Assembly: GCA_963971425.1 (NCBI GenBank)
Contig: OZ020525.1
Location: forward strand, 12,840,187 to 12,904,186
Source: Bryoerythrophyllum caledonicum
Lineage: Eukaryota; Streptophyta; Bryopsida; Pottiales; Pottiaceae
DNA length: 64,000 bases
Direction of reading: 5' to 3'
In this document: in pieces, positions 50,062 through 61,856 of the stretch
Numbering within the stretch: position 1 is the stretch's first letter
How the letters are laid out: the number at the start of each line of letters is the position of its first letter
Made by a program: the position numbers and the translations under genes
The notes under the pieces: model-generated
Databases searched by the model: none
Seen by the model: only the letters and a program-made list of their open reading frames with translations
Told to the model about the DNA's origin: nothing

Positions 50062-52572
50062 ATGGCACCACCAAATATTGATAGAATCTGGGAGAGCCAC
50101 GGTTGGTGGATCGCGGAAGTGGATGAGTCGAGCGCCTTCTTATGGGTGACGGATTATCCCTTTGAGCTGGGGAAGCGTACATCGGCGTTGGGGAAGAGTT
50201 TTGGCAAAATCCAGGCAATCACTCTTCGACGTGATGATATGGTATACGTTACTTGCGCAGTGGGTCCAGGTCAATCGGAGGTGAAGACTTCTCTTTCGAA
50301 GAAGTTGCTTCTTGCACCTGTCCCTTTGAATCTTCTTCAAAATCCAGGTCAGGTGAAATTCCTCAAATCATTGCAGACGTTTTGGTTGAACATCTCTCTT
50401 GCGGTACGTACCGCTAGACACAACGTCTTAGGCTGTTTAGCGTTATCACCGGAGATGGTGCTGAAGGCTAAGAAGATTATGGAGGAACATATTAGATATG
50501 AAGCATTTCGGGAGAGGGACCCATCACGTGCGACAACTCAAGCCCCACTAGCTGAACCAGAAGATACAGAAGTTTATCGAATTCTTGCTGAGCCGTTGCA
50601 ACTGGATTGGCGACCACTGGAGGGGGGGAGAGGAAGTGGAGGCCAACATCCCACCACAACTTCTGAGGTACAAACATTACCGAATCCTCCATTAACGAGT
50701 AGACGTCCTACGAAGAGGCCACGACGTGTTGACAATGATGAAGCTTCTGGTTCAAGAGAAGGCCCATCAAGTTTGGATCCAAGTGGGAGGAGGTTGATTG
50801 GGAGAAGTGCAAGATCTGGTGGCAGGATTCCTAGGTCGGGGCTCAGGACGTCTGATGGTCATCATAGGGCCCCTACATCTACACCGGGAGATTCAGCTGA
50901 TTTGTCAGCCATGGCGCCGGAGGAAGAAGATTTTCACAACCTTCTAGACAATATACCAGAGGATTTTGAAGACAATGCAGAGATACCACAGGATGTTCCA
51001 ACTCCTATGAATTTAAAAGCACCAGTGCCTACAACAGAGGAGATTGCGAAAGGATCAGTGTGGGGGAATTTTGTGTTTATGGCACACATGGACCGCATTG
51101 TCTCTGTAGAGAATCCGGAAACCAACCACCGGGTTTTATCACAGAAGAGGGTCAGAGAAGTATTCAACCGCTTACGAGACCCAGAATCCGCGACTCGGGT
51201 GAGTAGATTGGTACTTCGACCGATCAGATACATCGTGCATACTACCACCGATGATGGTGTCGTTGAGAAGGAAGAGCTGCCATTTCCGTTGGTAGGTACC
51301 GCACGAGAGTTTGAGCGCATGTTCATTGCACACGGGAGTGCTTCTGCACAGGATGCCATGGGATCCCAATATTCTTGGCTTCAAGATCATATCATTTGGG
51401 AACCGGTGGATGGGCAACACATAGTAGCAGCTTGTAAGTTTGCACAACAGCAGTGGAGAGATGGTACTATGCCTTTAAACGAGTATCTGGACACGTTTGA
51501 GCGGCGGGAGGCCTCTTTTGTGGTGTATGATGATCGTCGCTTTTACATTGAGAAGTCTGCGCGGATCAACGTGGCGGAGTTCCAGAGACATTCATATTCT
51601 ACCATGGAGGAGGATTTGAGGAAGATCCGTCAGATTTGGGATCTATACGGGAGGCCTGATAGCACACTACGTGCGGACGATGCACGCAGGGCAGTTGCTT
51701 TGGTGAGTGCGGCAAGTGTAGTGCATAAGTTGCCCAAGGGGGATGGAGTTGTCACGGTGAAGAGGTTGGCCAAAAACATGGACGATCTGACCAATCATGC
51801 ATGGAATCCGAGCAATGACTGCTTCGAAGCTATCATTCAAATATGCAAGGACTACAAAGACGGCATTCTCTTTTACAACAAGGAGGAAGAGGACAAGTGG
51901 AAAGACATGGCGAGGAAGAAAGAGTTGGATCCAAATGTGGACGTACGACCAACAAGAAAGGAGATGACGCAGAATTGGTTGAGGCCTCTAGGTAGGGTTC
52001 CGAATCCATATTATCTTCGGTTGGCAAAGTCTGCTGCAGCGAAGCCGGTGAGGGAGGATGGAGTAAGACCTTCTCAAGCATATTACTTCGATGGTGTAAA
52101 AGACAAGAATCCACATCCTCGTACGATTGCCGGTGTGGTTGACCGATATCAGAGACGAGAAGCTGTGATGAATTCGATCCGTTGGTTGATGGTGGAGAAC
52201 AAGGAAAGTACACCTGATTCCATGGAAGACTTCTTTCGTATCCGTGTAGCGAAGTATTTTCCGAGGAGTAGTGCACAACTTGATACCTTTGGGAAGCTTT
52301 TGAATGCTGTCACGAAAAAAACTTGGAGTGCTCCTGTGCGGGGGAAGGTGTCTAAACTGGAAGACATAGGCTACCTCATCCCCCCTTCCGTCAGGTTTCA
52401 TTATGGTGACATTGCAGCAGGGGGGCGTGGATACATTGGACTGTCCGTGGATGTGGGAGAATTGGCTACTGCTAATTGGGAATGGCAGATGGAAGTCAAG
52501 AGGCCAGGGCAGAGCGACACAGAGAATCTTCTTCCGGTTCGGTGTAGAAGAGGATTATTCCGCACCGACTAC
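50062..52572 (+). CDS. Large transposon-borne ORF, first copy, cut by the gap
   Basis: Identical to the first ~837 codons of the complete copy at 54755-58696. It stops at the N run. Any translation past the gap into 53127 is in a meaningless frame of the C/T-rich tract. It is probably the same locus as the complete copy, seen twice. See that entry for description. Confidence 0.8.
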
Positions 52573-52772
52573 NNNNNNNNNNNNNNNNNNNNNNNNNNNN
52601 NNNNNNNNNNNNNNNNNNNNNNNNNNNNNNNNNNNNNNNNNNNNNNNNNNNNNNNNNNNNNNNNNNNNNNNNNNNNNNNNNNNNNNNNNNNNNNNNNNNN
52701 NNNNNNNNNNNNNNNNNNNNNNNNNNNNNNNNNNNNNNNNNNNNNNNNNNNNNNNNNNNNNNNNNNNNNNNN
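52573..52772. other. Assembly gap, 200 N
   Basis: A run of exactly 200 undetermined bases, typical of a scaffolding placeholder of unknown true length. Confidence 0.99.
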
Positions 52773-54754
52773 TCTCACACCTCCCAATCACTCTCACATG
52801 TTCATCTCATACCTCCCAAACTATTGCTTGCATTTCTCACACCTCCCAAACTTCTCTCCTTCTCTCTCCCATACCCTAGACGCCCACTACTTCTCTCCCT
52901 CACAACTCCCCTCCATTCCTCTCCTTCACAACTCTACTCTCTTCACCCTCTCAAGCCCTTCTCTCAAACCCTCCTCCAAACCCTCTCTATCACTCACAGC
53001 CTCCCTCAAACTACTGCCAGGGGTGTGCGCGCGCACACCCCCTTGTAGGACTACCCAACTTTGCAAAGGATTGATATCCTCCATTGATACCCACATTTCC
53101 AAAACCCTAATAGCAAACCCTAATTGATACCCGACTTAGATACCTCGGTTGATAACTTGGAATTGGTACCTATGAACTCATACCCTGGTGGTGATACCCT
53201 CGCTATTGATACCCAATATACCTTGGTCCATAAATGATGTTGAGAACATCTCAACCCAAAATCTTTAAAAATGCTTGTTTTAGTGCATTTAGCAAGGAAG
53301 ACAAAATATAGTTTTTTTGGTCATTTTAACCGTAGGATCTTAATCCTTACCTATTAATTAATATGCTCACAAAATTTCATAAATTTTCACCGCACGGATT
53401 GAAAGATTATAATGTTTGAAGTAGTGAAAAGCCTCATTTTCTTCACTGCGTTTTCTGGATCAGCAGACTTTGATTTCAATTGGTGTCACATTTTTGCACT
53501 ATAAAAGGTCTCAATTAATTACCACAATGTTAAGGATGATGTTAATTTGCTATATACCATTTTTTAGAGTTAGAAAAATAGTGTAGCATATTCAAAAAAA
53601 TTGTGCAATGAGTGGGGGTTCAAAAATTCTCAATTCACATTATGTTTTTTTGTGAACTTGATATCGTTTGAAATGAGAATCCAAATGGTCAATACAAAGG
53701 TTTACATCACATAATGCCGTAGGAAAAATCAAAAGTGAATCAAACAAAGATCTCAAAGTTTTATGTGGAAAGGTAGAAGTTTTTTGGTACTCTCCTCAAA
53801 AATAAGTGACAATGATTGAAAATTATTGACTTGGATTAATATGCTATTTCACCAAAGAACCAAGAACATGCTTAACATGATGGTATTGGATGTAGATCTT
53901 GTGTAGTTTAAAAGATTTTAGAGGTAGACAAGGGGTGTAGCATATTAAACAAAAAATTGCAATGAGTGGAGGTTCAAAAATTCCCAAGTCACGTTATGTT
54001 TTTTTTTTAACTTGATATCGTTTGAAATGAGAATCCAAATGGTCAATGAGAAGTTTTACATCGCATAATGTTGTAGGCAAAATCAAAAGTGAATCATACG
54101 AAGTTCTCAAAGTTTTATGTGGAAAAGTAGAAGTTTTTTGGTACTATCCTCGAAAATGTGTGACAATGTGTGAAAATGATTGACTTGGATTAATATGCTA
54201 TTTCACCAAAGAACCAAGAACATGCTTAACATGATGGTATTGGATGTAGATCTTGTGTAGTTTAAAAGATTTTAGAGGTAGACAAGGGGTGTAGCATATT
54301 AAAAAAAAAATTGCAATGAGTGGAGGTTCAAAAATTCTCAATTCACGTTATGTTATTTTTTGAACTCGATATCGTTTGAAATGCGAATCCAAATGGTCAT
54401 TGAGAAGTTTTACATCGCATAATGTTGTAGGCAAAATCAAAAGTGAATCATACGAAGTTCTCAAAGTTTTATGTGGAAAAGTAGAAGTTTTTTGGTACTA
54501 TCCTCGAAAATGTGTGACAATGTGTGAAAATGATTGACTTGGATTAATATGCTATTTCACCAAAGAACTAACAACATGCTTAACACGATGATATTGGATT
54601 TAGATCTTCTGTGGTGCAAAAGTTTTTAGAGGTAGACAAGGGGTGTAGCATGTTCAAAAAAGTTGTGCAATGAGTGGAGGTTCAAAAATTCTTATTCCAT
54701 ACTAATAGTGACTATCATTTTGTAATGATATACAAGTTTTTTGAGTGTTGCGTT

Positions 54755-57700
54755 ATGGCACCACCAAATATTGATAGAATCTGGGAGAGCCACGGTTGGT
54801 GGATCGCGGAAGTGGATGAGTCGAGCGCCTTCTTATGGGTGACGGATTATCCCTTTGAGCTGGGGAAGCGTACATCGGCGTTGGGGAAGAGTTTTGGCAA
54901 AATCCAGGCAATCACTCTTCGACGTGATGATATGGTATACGTTACTTGCGCAGTGGGTCCAGGTCAATCGGAGGTGAAGACTTCTCTTTCGAAGAAGTTG
55001 CTTCTTGCACCTGTCCCTTTGAATCTTCTTCAAAATCCAGGTCAGGTGAAATTCCTCAAATCATTGCAGACGTTTTGGTTGAACATCTCTCTTGCGGTAC
55101 GTACCGCTAGACACAACGTCTTAGGCTGTTTAGCGTTATCACCGGAGATGGTGCTGAAGGCTAAGAAGATTATGGAGGAACATATTAGATATGAAGCATT
55201 TCGGGAGAGGGACCCATCACGTGCGACAACTCAAGCCCCACTAGCTGAACCAGAAGATACAGAAGTTTATCGAATTCTTGCTGAGCCGTTGCAACTGGAT
55301 TGGCGACCACTGGAGGGGGGGAGAGGAAGTGGAGGCCAACATCCCACCACAACTTCTGAGGTACAAACATTACCGAATCCTCCATTAACGAGTAGACGTC
55401 CTACGAAGAGGCCACGACGTGTTGACAATGATGAAGCTTCTGGTTCAAGAGAAGGCCCATCAAGTTTGGATCCAAGTGGGAGGAGGTTGATTGGGAGAAG
55501 TGCAAGATCTGGTGGCAGGATTCCTAGGTCGGGGCTCAGGACGTCTGATGGTCATCATAGGGCCCCTACATCTACACCGGGAGATTCAGCTGATTTGTCA
55601 GCCATGGCGCCGGAGGAAGAAGATTTTCACAACCTTCTAGACAATATACCAGAGGATTTTGAAGACAATGCAGAGATACCACAGGATGTTCCAACTCCTA
55701 TGAATTTAAAAGCACCAGTGCCTACAACAGAGGAGATTGCGAAAGGATCAGTGTGGGGGAATTTTGTGTTTATGGCACACATGGACCGCATTGTCTCTGT
55801 AGAGAATCCGGAAACCAACCACCGGGTTTTATCACAGAAGAGGGTCAGAGAAGTATTCAACCGCTTACGAGACCCAGAATCCGCGACTCGGGTGAGTAGA
55901 TTGGTACTTCGACCGATCAGATACATCGTGCATACTACCACCGATGATGGTGTCGTTGAGAAGGAAGAGCTGCCATTTCCGTTGGTAGGTACCGCACGAG
56001 AGTTTGAGCGCATGTTCATTGCACACGGGAGTGCTTCTGCACAGGATGCCATGGGATCCCAATATTCTTGGCTTCAAGATCATATCATTTGGGAACCGGT
56101 GGATGGGCAACACATAGTAGCAGCTTGTAAGTTTGCACAACAGCAGTGGAGAGATGGTACTATGCCTTTAAACGAGTATCTGGACACGTTTGAGCGGCGG
56201 GAGGCCTCTTTTGTGGTGTATGATGATCGTCGCTTTTACATTGAGAAGTCTGCGCGGATCAACGTGGCGGAGTTCCAGAGACATTCATATTCTACCATGG
56301 AGGAGGATTTGAGGAAGATCCGTCAGATTTGGGATCTATACGGGAGGCCTGATAGCACACTACGTGCGGACGATGCACGCAGGGCAGTTGCTTTGGTGAG
56401 TGCGGCAAGTGTAGTGCATAAGTTGCCCAAGGGGGATGGAGTTGTCACGGTGAAGAGGTTGGCCAAAAACATGGACGATCTGACCAATCATGCATGGAAT
56501 CCGAGCAATGACTGCTTCGAAGCTATCATTCAAATATGCAAGGACTACAAAGACGGCATTCTCTTTTACAACAAGGAGGAAGAGGACAAGTGGAAAGACA
56601 TGGCGAGGAAGAAAGAGTTGGATCCAAATGTGGACGTACGACCAACAAGAAAGGAGATGACGCAGAATTGGTTGAGGCCTCTAGGTAGGGTTCCGAATCC
56701 ATATTATCTTCGGTTGGCAAAGTCTGCTGCAGCGAAGCCGGTGAGGGAGGATGGAGTAAGACCTTCTCAAGCATATTACTTCGATGGTGTAAAAGACAAG
56801 AATCCACATCCTCGTACGATTGCCGGTGTGGTTGACCGATATCAGAGACGAGAAGCTGTGATGAATTCGATCCGTTGGTTGATGGTGGAGAACAAGGAAA
56901 GTACACCTGATTCCATGGAAGACTTCTTTCGTATCCGTGTAGCGAAGTATTTTCCGAGGAGTAGTGCACAACTTGATACCTTTGGGAAGCTTTTGAATGC
57001 TGTCACGAAAAAAACTTGGAGTGCTCCTGTGCGGGGGAAGGTGTCTAAACTGGAAGACATAGGCTACCTCATCCCCCCTTCCGTCAGGTTTCATTATGGT
57101 GACATTGCAGCAGGGGGGCGTGGATACATTGGACTGTCCGTGGATGTGGGAGAATTGGCTACTGCTAATTGGGAATGGCAGATGGAAGTCAAGAGGCCAG
57201 GGCAGAGCGACACAGAGAATCTTCTTCCGGTTCGGTGTAGAAGAGGATTATTCCGCACCGACTACATAGAGTTGGGTAAACCATGTTTGTGGGTGATTGA
57301 TTGTCGACGTGGCGGTGGGAGGCATGAAGATGGTCATTGGGGAGACGCCCAATTATCCGCAGCTTTTGCACAGCTGACATTATGGATGGCAAATATTGAA
57401 CGATGGAACGTCATCTTCTTGTTACCAGCGGCTGCGTATGCCAATGAGGAGTTTTTCACGAAGGTGAAGCTTCCAGAGGGATGTACTATGCGACGTGGAT
57501 GCTGGGCTTTTGATCCCAACTCGGTTAATCCCTATGCTCTTGATTTTACAGAGAATAGGCGTCTGGAGCAAGTAGTACAACCGATTGGCGATGTTGTGAT
57601 TTGTATGCAGCACCCTGTGGGTACATCTCCTGGCCCGAACTATGTTTCTGGAGACGTTCCACTTCCACTTGTATTCTTAGATCACTGGAGTGAGGCACGC

Positions 57701-58696
57701 CAACCCTCTGAAGTTGATTCACTTGAGAGATCTCCATTAGAGCTCGCAAGACTAGTGGGCTCATACTTGCCCCGTGGTTGGGGTTTAGTGGCGTGTAACA
57801 TATCTACGGCCATTCCCACGATCCTTGAAGGAGATTTCCAGGGATCTGAGGTTTTTATCATTGACGATTGTACAGACAGAGTTTCATTCCTGTACAATGA
57901 GTTGTCCGACAATTTCCAAGGACAACTGTTGGTCAGGACTGGTGGAACAAGTACTGGTTGCAACATCGTACCTGAGACCGAAGATGCGGTTGGTGGAGTG
58001 AGGAATGAAGAGGACAATGAGGATGGAGGTGGTTTACATGAGAGATTGCCACGTTCATGTACCACTGAAGATTTTTCATCTGGCAGTGATTCAGACGCCG
58101 ATGAGGATGGAGAGAGAATTCCATCAACACAACGGACGGTGGGAGATACTTCAGGGGCGACGTCTGCAACACCTACAGAGAGGATGCAAGATACAGGTGT
58201 AGTAGATGTTAGTTTGGCGGCAGGGGCAGGACGGGGGCGTACATTTGATGGTTTAAGGTTGGAGATGGAGGAAGAAGGATTGGATTCATGTGAATTTTTT
58301 TCGGTGCAGAGGAGGATTCGACAGCCTTCGATGCCTCCTCAATCAGAGCCTGTATCGGAGACACAAGAGATGTTCGGAGGTACTCAGAGTGATACCGGAC
58401 CAGGTTTGCCTCCCATTCCAAGATCTAGCGTATCTGAGGACATCATTGCATTTCAGGGGGCCTTCTCATCAGAGCGAGAGATGTCCTTCAATGCAAAGGA
58501 TGGCTTTTTCTATAATGATGACAAGGTAAGGCATACGCGGGAGGGTGTTCCTGGCAATTACCGATTTGTTGAGTGTGCGTCCATTGGCATCGAAGATGTG
58601 GGAGATCGTCCAGTGGAGGATCATGAACTATCCGCTATGGTAGGTAGCGCCATTGGACACGTGGAGGGAGTCGTTCCGCCAGCAGATGAGCTGTGA
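54755..58696 (+). CDS. Unrecognised ~1,313-residue transposon protein; ParB-like and degenerate methylase-like regions
   Basis: A single uninterrupted frame. I prefer the Met at 54755 (MAPPNIDRIWESHGW) because the 27 codons before it read through the end of the tandem array. Residues 1-150 form a compact N-terminal domain. About 170-330 is low-complexity, with RRPTKRPRR basic runs and acidic patches. About 440-540 has VDGQHIVAACKFAQQQW followed by a segment with IEKSARINVAEF, the pattern of ParB/Srx-like folds (GQH in place of GxxR). About 830-1040 holds IDCRRGGGRHEDGHWG, GDVVICMQHPVG (951-954 where a DPPY motif would sit) and SPLELARLVGSYLPRGWGLV (from 993), resembling a decayed DNA methylase. 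The tail is Ser/Asp/Glu-rich. Function is unknown; the domain assignments are inference. Confidence 0.75.
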   Translation: MAPPNIDRIWESHGWWIAEVDESSAFLWVTDYPFELGKRTSALGKSFGKIQAITLRRDDMVYVTCAVGPGQSEVKTSLSKKLLLAPVPLNLLQNPGQVKFLKSLQTFWLNISLAVRTARHNVLGCLALSPEMVLKAKKIMEEHIRYEAFRERDPSRATTQAPLAEPEDTEVYRILAEPLQLDWRPLEGGRGSGGQHPTTTSEVQTLPNPPLTSRRPTKRPRRVDNDEASGSREGPSSLDPSGRRLIGRSARSGGRIPRSGLRTSDGHHRAPTSTPGDSADLSAMAPEEEDFHNLLDNIPEDFEDNAEIPQDVPTPMNLKAPVPTTEEIAKGSVWGNFVFMAHMDRIVSVENPETNHRVLSQKRVREVFNRLRDPESATRVSRLVLRPIRYIVHTTTDDGVVEKEELPFPLVGTAREFERMFIAHGSASAQDAMGSQYSWLQDHIIWEPVDGQHIVAACKFAQQQWRDGTMPLNEYLDTFERREASFVVYDDRRFYIEKSARINVAEFQRHSYSTMEEDLRKIRQIWDLYGRPDSTLRADDARRAVALVSAASVVHKLPKGDGVVTVKRLAKNMDDLTNHAWNPSNDCFEAIIQICKDYKDGILFYNKEEEDKWKDMARKKELDPNVDVRPTRKEMTQNWLRPLGRVPNPYYLRLAKSAAAKPVREDGVRPSQAYYFDGVKDKNPHPRTIAGVVDRYQRREAVMNSIRWLMVENKESTPDSMEDFFRIRVAKYFPRSSAQLDTFGKLLNAVTKKTWSAPVRGKVSKLEDIGYLIPPSVRFHYGDIAAGGRGYIGLSVDVGELATANWEWQMEVKRPGQSDTENLLPVRCRRGLFRTDYIELGKPCLWVIDCRRGGGRHEDGHWGDAQLSAAFAQLTLWMANIERWNVIFLLPAAAYANEEFFTKVKLPEGCTMRRGCWAFDPNSVNPYALDFTENRRLEQVVQPIGDVVICMQHPVGTSPGPNYVSGDVPLPLVFLDHWSEARQPSEVDSLERSPLELARLVGSYLPRGWGLVACNISTAIPTILEGDFQGSEVFIIDDCTDRVSFLYNELSDNFQGQLLVRTGGTSTGCNIVPETEDAVGGVRNEEDNEDGGGLHERLPRSCTTEDFSSGSDSDADEDGERIPSTQRTVGDTSGATSATPTERMQDTGVVDVSLAAGAGRGRTFDGLRLEMEEEGLDSCEFFSVQRRIRQPSMPPQSEPVSETQEMFGGTQSDTGPGLPPIPRSSVSEDIIAFQGAFSSEREMSFNAKDGFFYNDDKVRHTREGVPGNYRFVECASIGIEDVGDRPVEDHELSAMVGSAIGHVEGVVPPADEL

Positions 58697-59262
58697 GCCG
58701 TGGAGCTATATACTATAGTAGAGCATGCACGCAGTTTAGGTGGCAAGTACGTTAGTATTATGCAGTTTGAGATGTGTCTATCGTTCGGTTGGTGGTATAT
58801 ATTTATATATTGGGTGGTCCATATGATATGTTTGATTTTAGAATTCCTCAGCAATAGTGTGGAATTGCTTGATTATGTATGTTTTTGCATTATAAAATAC
58901 AGTGAGATACTTTACACTGTCTTAGGAATTTGCATATATATTTTTGTATCTCTTACACATTGTATTTGTAGTGCAGTACTCTAAAATCCTATAATAACTC
59001 ATAACACATTTATAATCTCTTTGGGCACATGATCATAATTTTGTAGCATGATTTGCAAACTAGAGTAGAAATCATATATTTTCTAAAAAAAGGTAGCGAA
59101 TGTAAAAAAAGTATTACTGATATGAGCATAAAGATGCCAATGTATGATACGACAAACACCAAAAAAAATTGACTAAAAACATACTAAACTTTTGCCAAAT
59201 TTTGATTTAAAAAAAAGTTATGAGCAAATAACTTGCGGCTTTCTACCACCAACTAGTGCACT
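58697..59262. other. Downstream flank of the large ORF up to the transposon end
   Basis: AT-rich, with no supported gene. It presumably carries the polyadenylation region of the large ORF and the subterminal part of the transposon. Confidence 0.5.
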
Positions 59263-59294
59263 TGGCTAAGTGCATAATTGCTTAATTGCGTGTT
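59263..59294 (-). repeat. Right terminal inverted repeat
   Basis: The inverted complement of 41760-41791, with one mismatch. The host sequence resumes at TCAGTTGTCTG (59295). If the target duplication is the 5-bp TTCAG, the element ends one base earlier. Confidence 0.92.
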
Positions 59295-59410
59295 TCAGTT
59301 GTCTGTAGAGCCAAGGATAGGCCAGGAATTCAACAATTGTGCTACCTGTTGAATTCAGGGAAGTAGAGTTTCATGGGCTTGGTGCTGAGCTAGTGAATTC
59401 TTATTTGCAG

Positions 59411-60168
59411 GAGCTTTATAGTGGAAGCAGTGACCGTCAGATTCTGGTCTGGTCTCCACCCAAGACTGCTCCCATTGATGATGAGGCAAGTGGATATCAT
59501 CTTCTCATACTTATGCTTTATGTTAAGCAATGTGCATATATGGAGAGAACAAATAATAATACATTTATTTTTCAGTGATAGCCAATAGAATTACAAGTTC
59601 AACCCAAGTGATTTCATATTTTTCCCATGAAATGTGAATTTTTAAAGTATGCTTTCATTTCTAGCTAGTTTCTACCTCATAAGCGCCGACCAAAAGTAAG
59701 GGGTCTTGACTAATAGCAAACCTTTCTTTGGAGCTGAATGGGTGGTTGTGGGATGGATATACCCCAATTTTTTAGATGTCGGTTATGGGTTTTGGTTGGT
59801 TACCAAGGAGGTTACCGTATTTGTATAGTTAGGAAGAGTTATTATAGTTTGTATACATATGAAGAGTTTCTACCTCTTTTCTTGTGTGGAAAGATAAGCT
59901 TTAATGAGCTTATAGACGAAAAAGGGAGCTAAGATTCATGCTACAACATGACTTTTCCTTCTCCCTTTACAAAAGTGGTTCAAAGAGCTTTAGACTACCA
60001 AGCTCTTTCAAACTCAACAATGATTCACCATAAGAAGTTTCTGTTGACCTAATAGTTATTTAGGGTTTAAGGTTTAGGTTTTAACTCTCCATATTTATCT
60101 TTGCTTCACAGGAAGAGGAAGAAGAGGTGAAAGTTGTAAAGGTAGACGAAGATGCTTGGAGCGACTAG
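59411..60168 (+). pseudogene. Duplicated CSA exons 8 and 9 (right of the transposon)
   Basis: Exon 8 (59411-59485) and exon 9 (60112-60168) retain open frame, the GC donor (GAG|GCAAGT) and the EDAWSD end. A few substitutions change EEMKVVTV to EEVKVVKV. It has been separated from exon 7 by the transposon and lacks exons 1-6, so it is a gene fragment. Confidence 0.92.
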
Positions 60169-61123
60169 CGTGGTGCAATCCTCAACTTGTAGCTATTAGA
60201 GATGCAGAAGTGCTCTTTTGCAGATGTAGAGATTCTCTTTTGTCTGGTGCTTGAACACTCTACTTTCCTTCATTGTCAAAGTTAGAATTCTTGCCACTTT
60301 GTATATTAATCTCTAAAAATCCTTGACTAATTTTCACCAAAATCATTGTACAGCTACTCATTCTAGTTCAAAGAGTGGAGAAGAAAAACAAAGTTCTTAT
60401 TTCCATCTCCAACCGTAAGATTTTAATCTATAGTACTAAAAACATATACTCACAATTTATTTATGTATCTTTTGACAACATTGATTATACATAATAGTGT
60501 CTGAAGTGATAACAAAGGAAGGTTTTTCCCAAGTGTTAAAGAAATCAATAAAAATAGAAATTTTATCCCTTATGTTTAAAGATCCAACAAAAAAAGGTTT
60601 TCTTTCCTCATGCCTTTAAATACTCGATAGACTTTGACTTGATTTGATGTTATATTATTTTATTATAATTTTAAAAAATTTCATACCATTATGATGTGTG
60701 AGATGTTCATTTATACCAATTTTTAGGGGTAGAAGAGGCATTTCTAGAGATATAAGCAATGAAGAGAGGTTAAAAACTACCAAAACACATTTTGAATTTT
60801 CATCTTCTTGCATCTTCATACAAAATATCAAGAATTGAATATATAAATGCCATCATTGGAACATGCCTAAGTTTTTGCAAAAGCCCACCTTGAGATCCCT
60901 TGGTCTTTTAGAGATTAACTGACACCCAAGAAACTTGAATTCTTTGGCCAAATGCAATGGTACAAATGGGTTGTTTTTAGACATTGTACATTCAACCCTT
61001 TTACACTGTATATAAGTTTTGACTCTTTCTTTAACACTTAACCAAAAAGTGTCAAATTTATAAAGTCAAAGACATTCCCATTTGTACTAGTGATGGGTGG
61101 CTTTGCAATTTTATTTTATTTTT

Positions 61124-61856
61124 TTAACTCCTAAAGATCAAAAGAGCCAGAAAGTGGCTTCTCTGATGACATTTCAAGGACAATAATCGATGTGAATGTT
61201 TGTTTTCCATTCAATTTGTTTTTGGAGAGTTCATTGAATGTGTACATAATAGATGATGATGAAACCTGCCTCATTGAAGTAGTCATGTTTTATCTAGAGA
61301 AGAGAATCTTTGTGACATGGATCTCAATGTAGTGTATTTTAGAGGCTTCTAGCTTTTGCTCTAATTCTAACTTCGAGAAATTCGAATGATACTTTTCGAA
61401 TTTAAGTCCAACTAATGAAACAAAGCTTATGAAGACTAGTTTCTATTCCAATTTAAAAATTTGAAAAATACATAAAATTGAACAAGTTATTGCAATTTGA
61501 ACTTTGGGCCTATAACCTTGGTTGACCGATTTACTAATCTTGGATGAACACGGAAGTTTCATCTATCTCCAAGTTTTGGCATTGTAATGTTCACCTCTAG
61601 TGGAATTTTCAGAATATTTAAGCACACTTTGTATTTGATATGATTTTTCTTCACTTTTGCTTCCAAAAACCACAATAAATATAAGTTTTTACCAAGAAAA
61701 TTTGCAATTTTTGTGACACAAACAAGACATGTGATCTCATATGTGAAAATCAAAATAAAAAAGTTTCCACAATGTATTTAATGAAAAATAGAGCACCCAA
61801 TGGAATGGAAGTTGGGTTTGATGCCACGATGACAAGCTCTATCCTTTAGGGGTTAA
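61124..61856. mobile_element. TTAA-flanked element, duplicate of 24953-25683
   Basis: Same position within the duplicated block and same right end (CCTTTAGGGG then TTAA). The left end has mutated to TTAACTCCTAAAGATC. Confidence 0.6.

Larger units (their letters stand above)
48080..57265 (+). repeat. Identical 4.49-kb direct copies on both sides of the gap
   Basis: 48080-52572 and 52773-57265 are the same sequence at offset 4,693 with no difference I could find, including the 354-bp array and most of the large ORF. One copy ends exactly at the first N and the other begins exactly at the last N. This is the signature of two overlapping contigs placed end to end and not of a biological tandem duplication. 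Confidence 0.88.
41760..59294. mobile_element. Large two-gene DNA transposon with 32-bp inverted ends
   Basis: Begins AACACGCAATTAAGC and ends GCTTAATTGCGTGTT inside intron 7 of the CSA copy. The flanks read ATTCAG before and TCAGTTGTCTG after, so 4 bp (TCAG) or 5 bp (TTCAG) is duplicated. The uninterrupted CSA gene at 23136-23160 is the empty site. Cargo: a DUF7869-like transposase gene on the minus strand and an unrecognised large gene on the plus strand, divergent, with repeats and a nested TTAA element between them. As assembled it is 17,535 bp. Removing the duplicated contig overlap around the N run leaves about 12,842 bp. Superfamily not assigned. Confidence 0.88.

Noticed and set aside
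52773-53127. Continuation of the large ORF through the N run into the C/T-rich tract
   Set aside because: The frame is joined only through undetermined bases, and the same tract at 48080 is upstream non-coding DNA.
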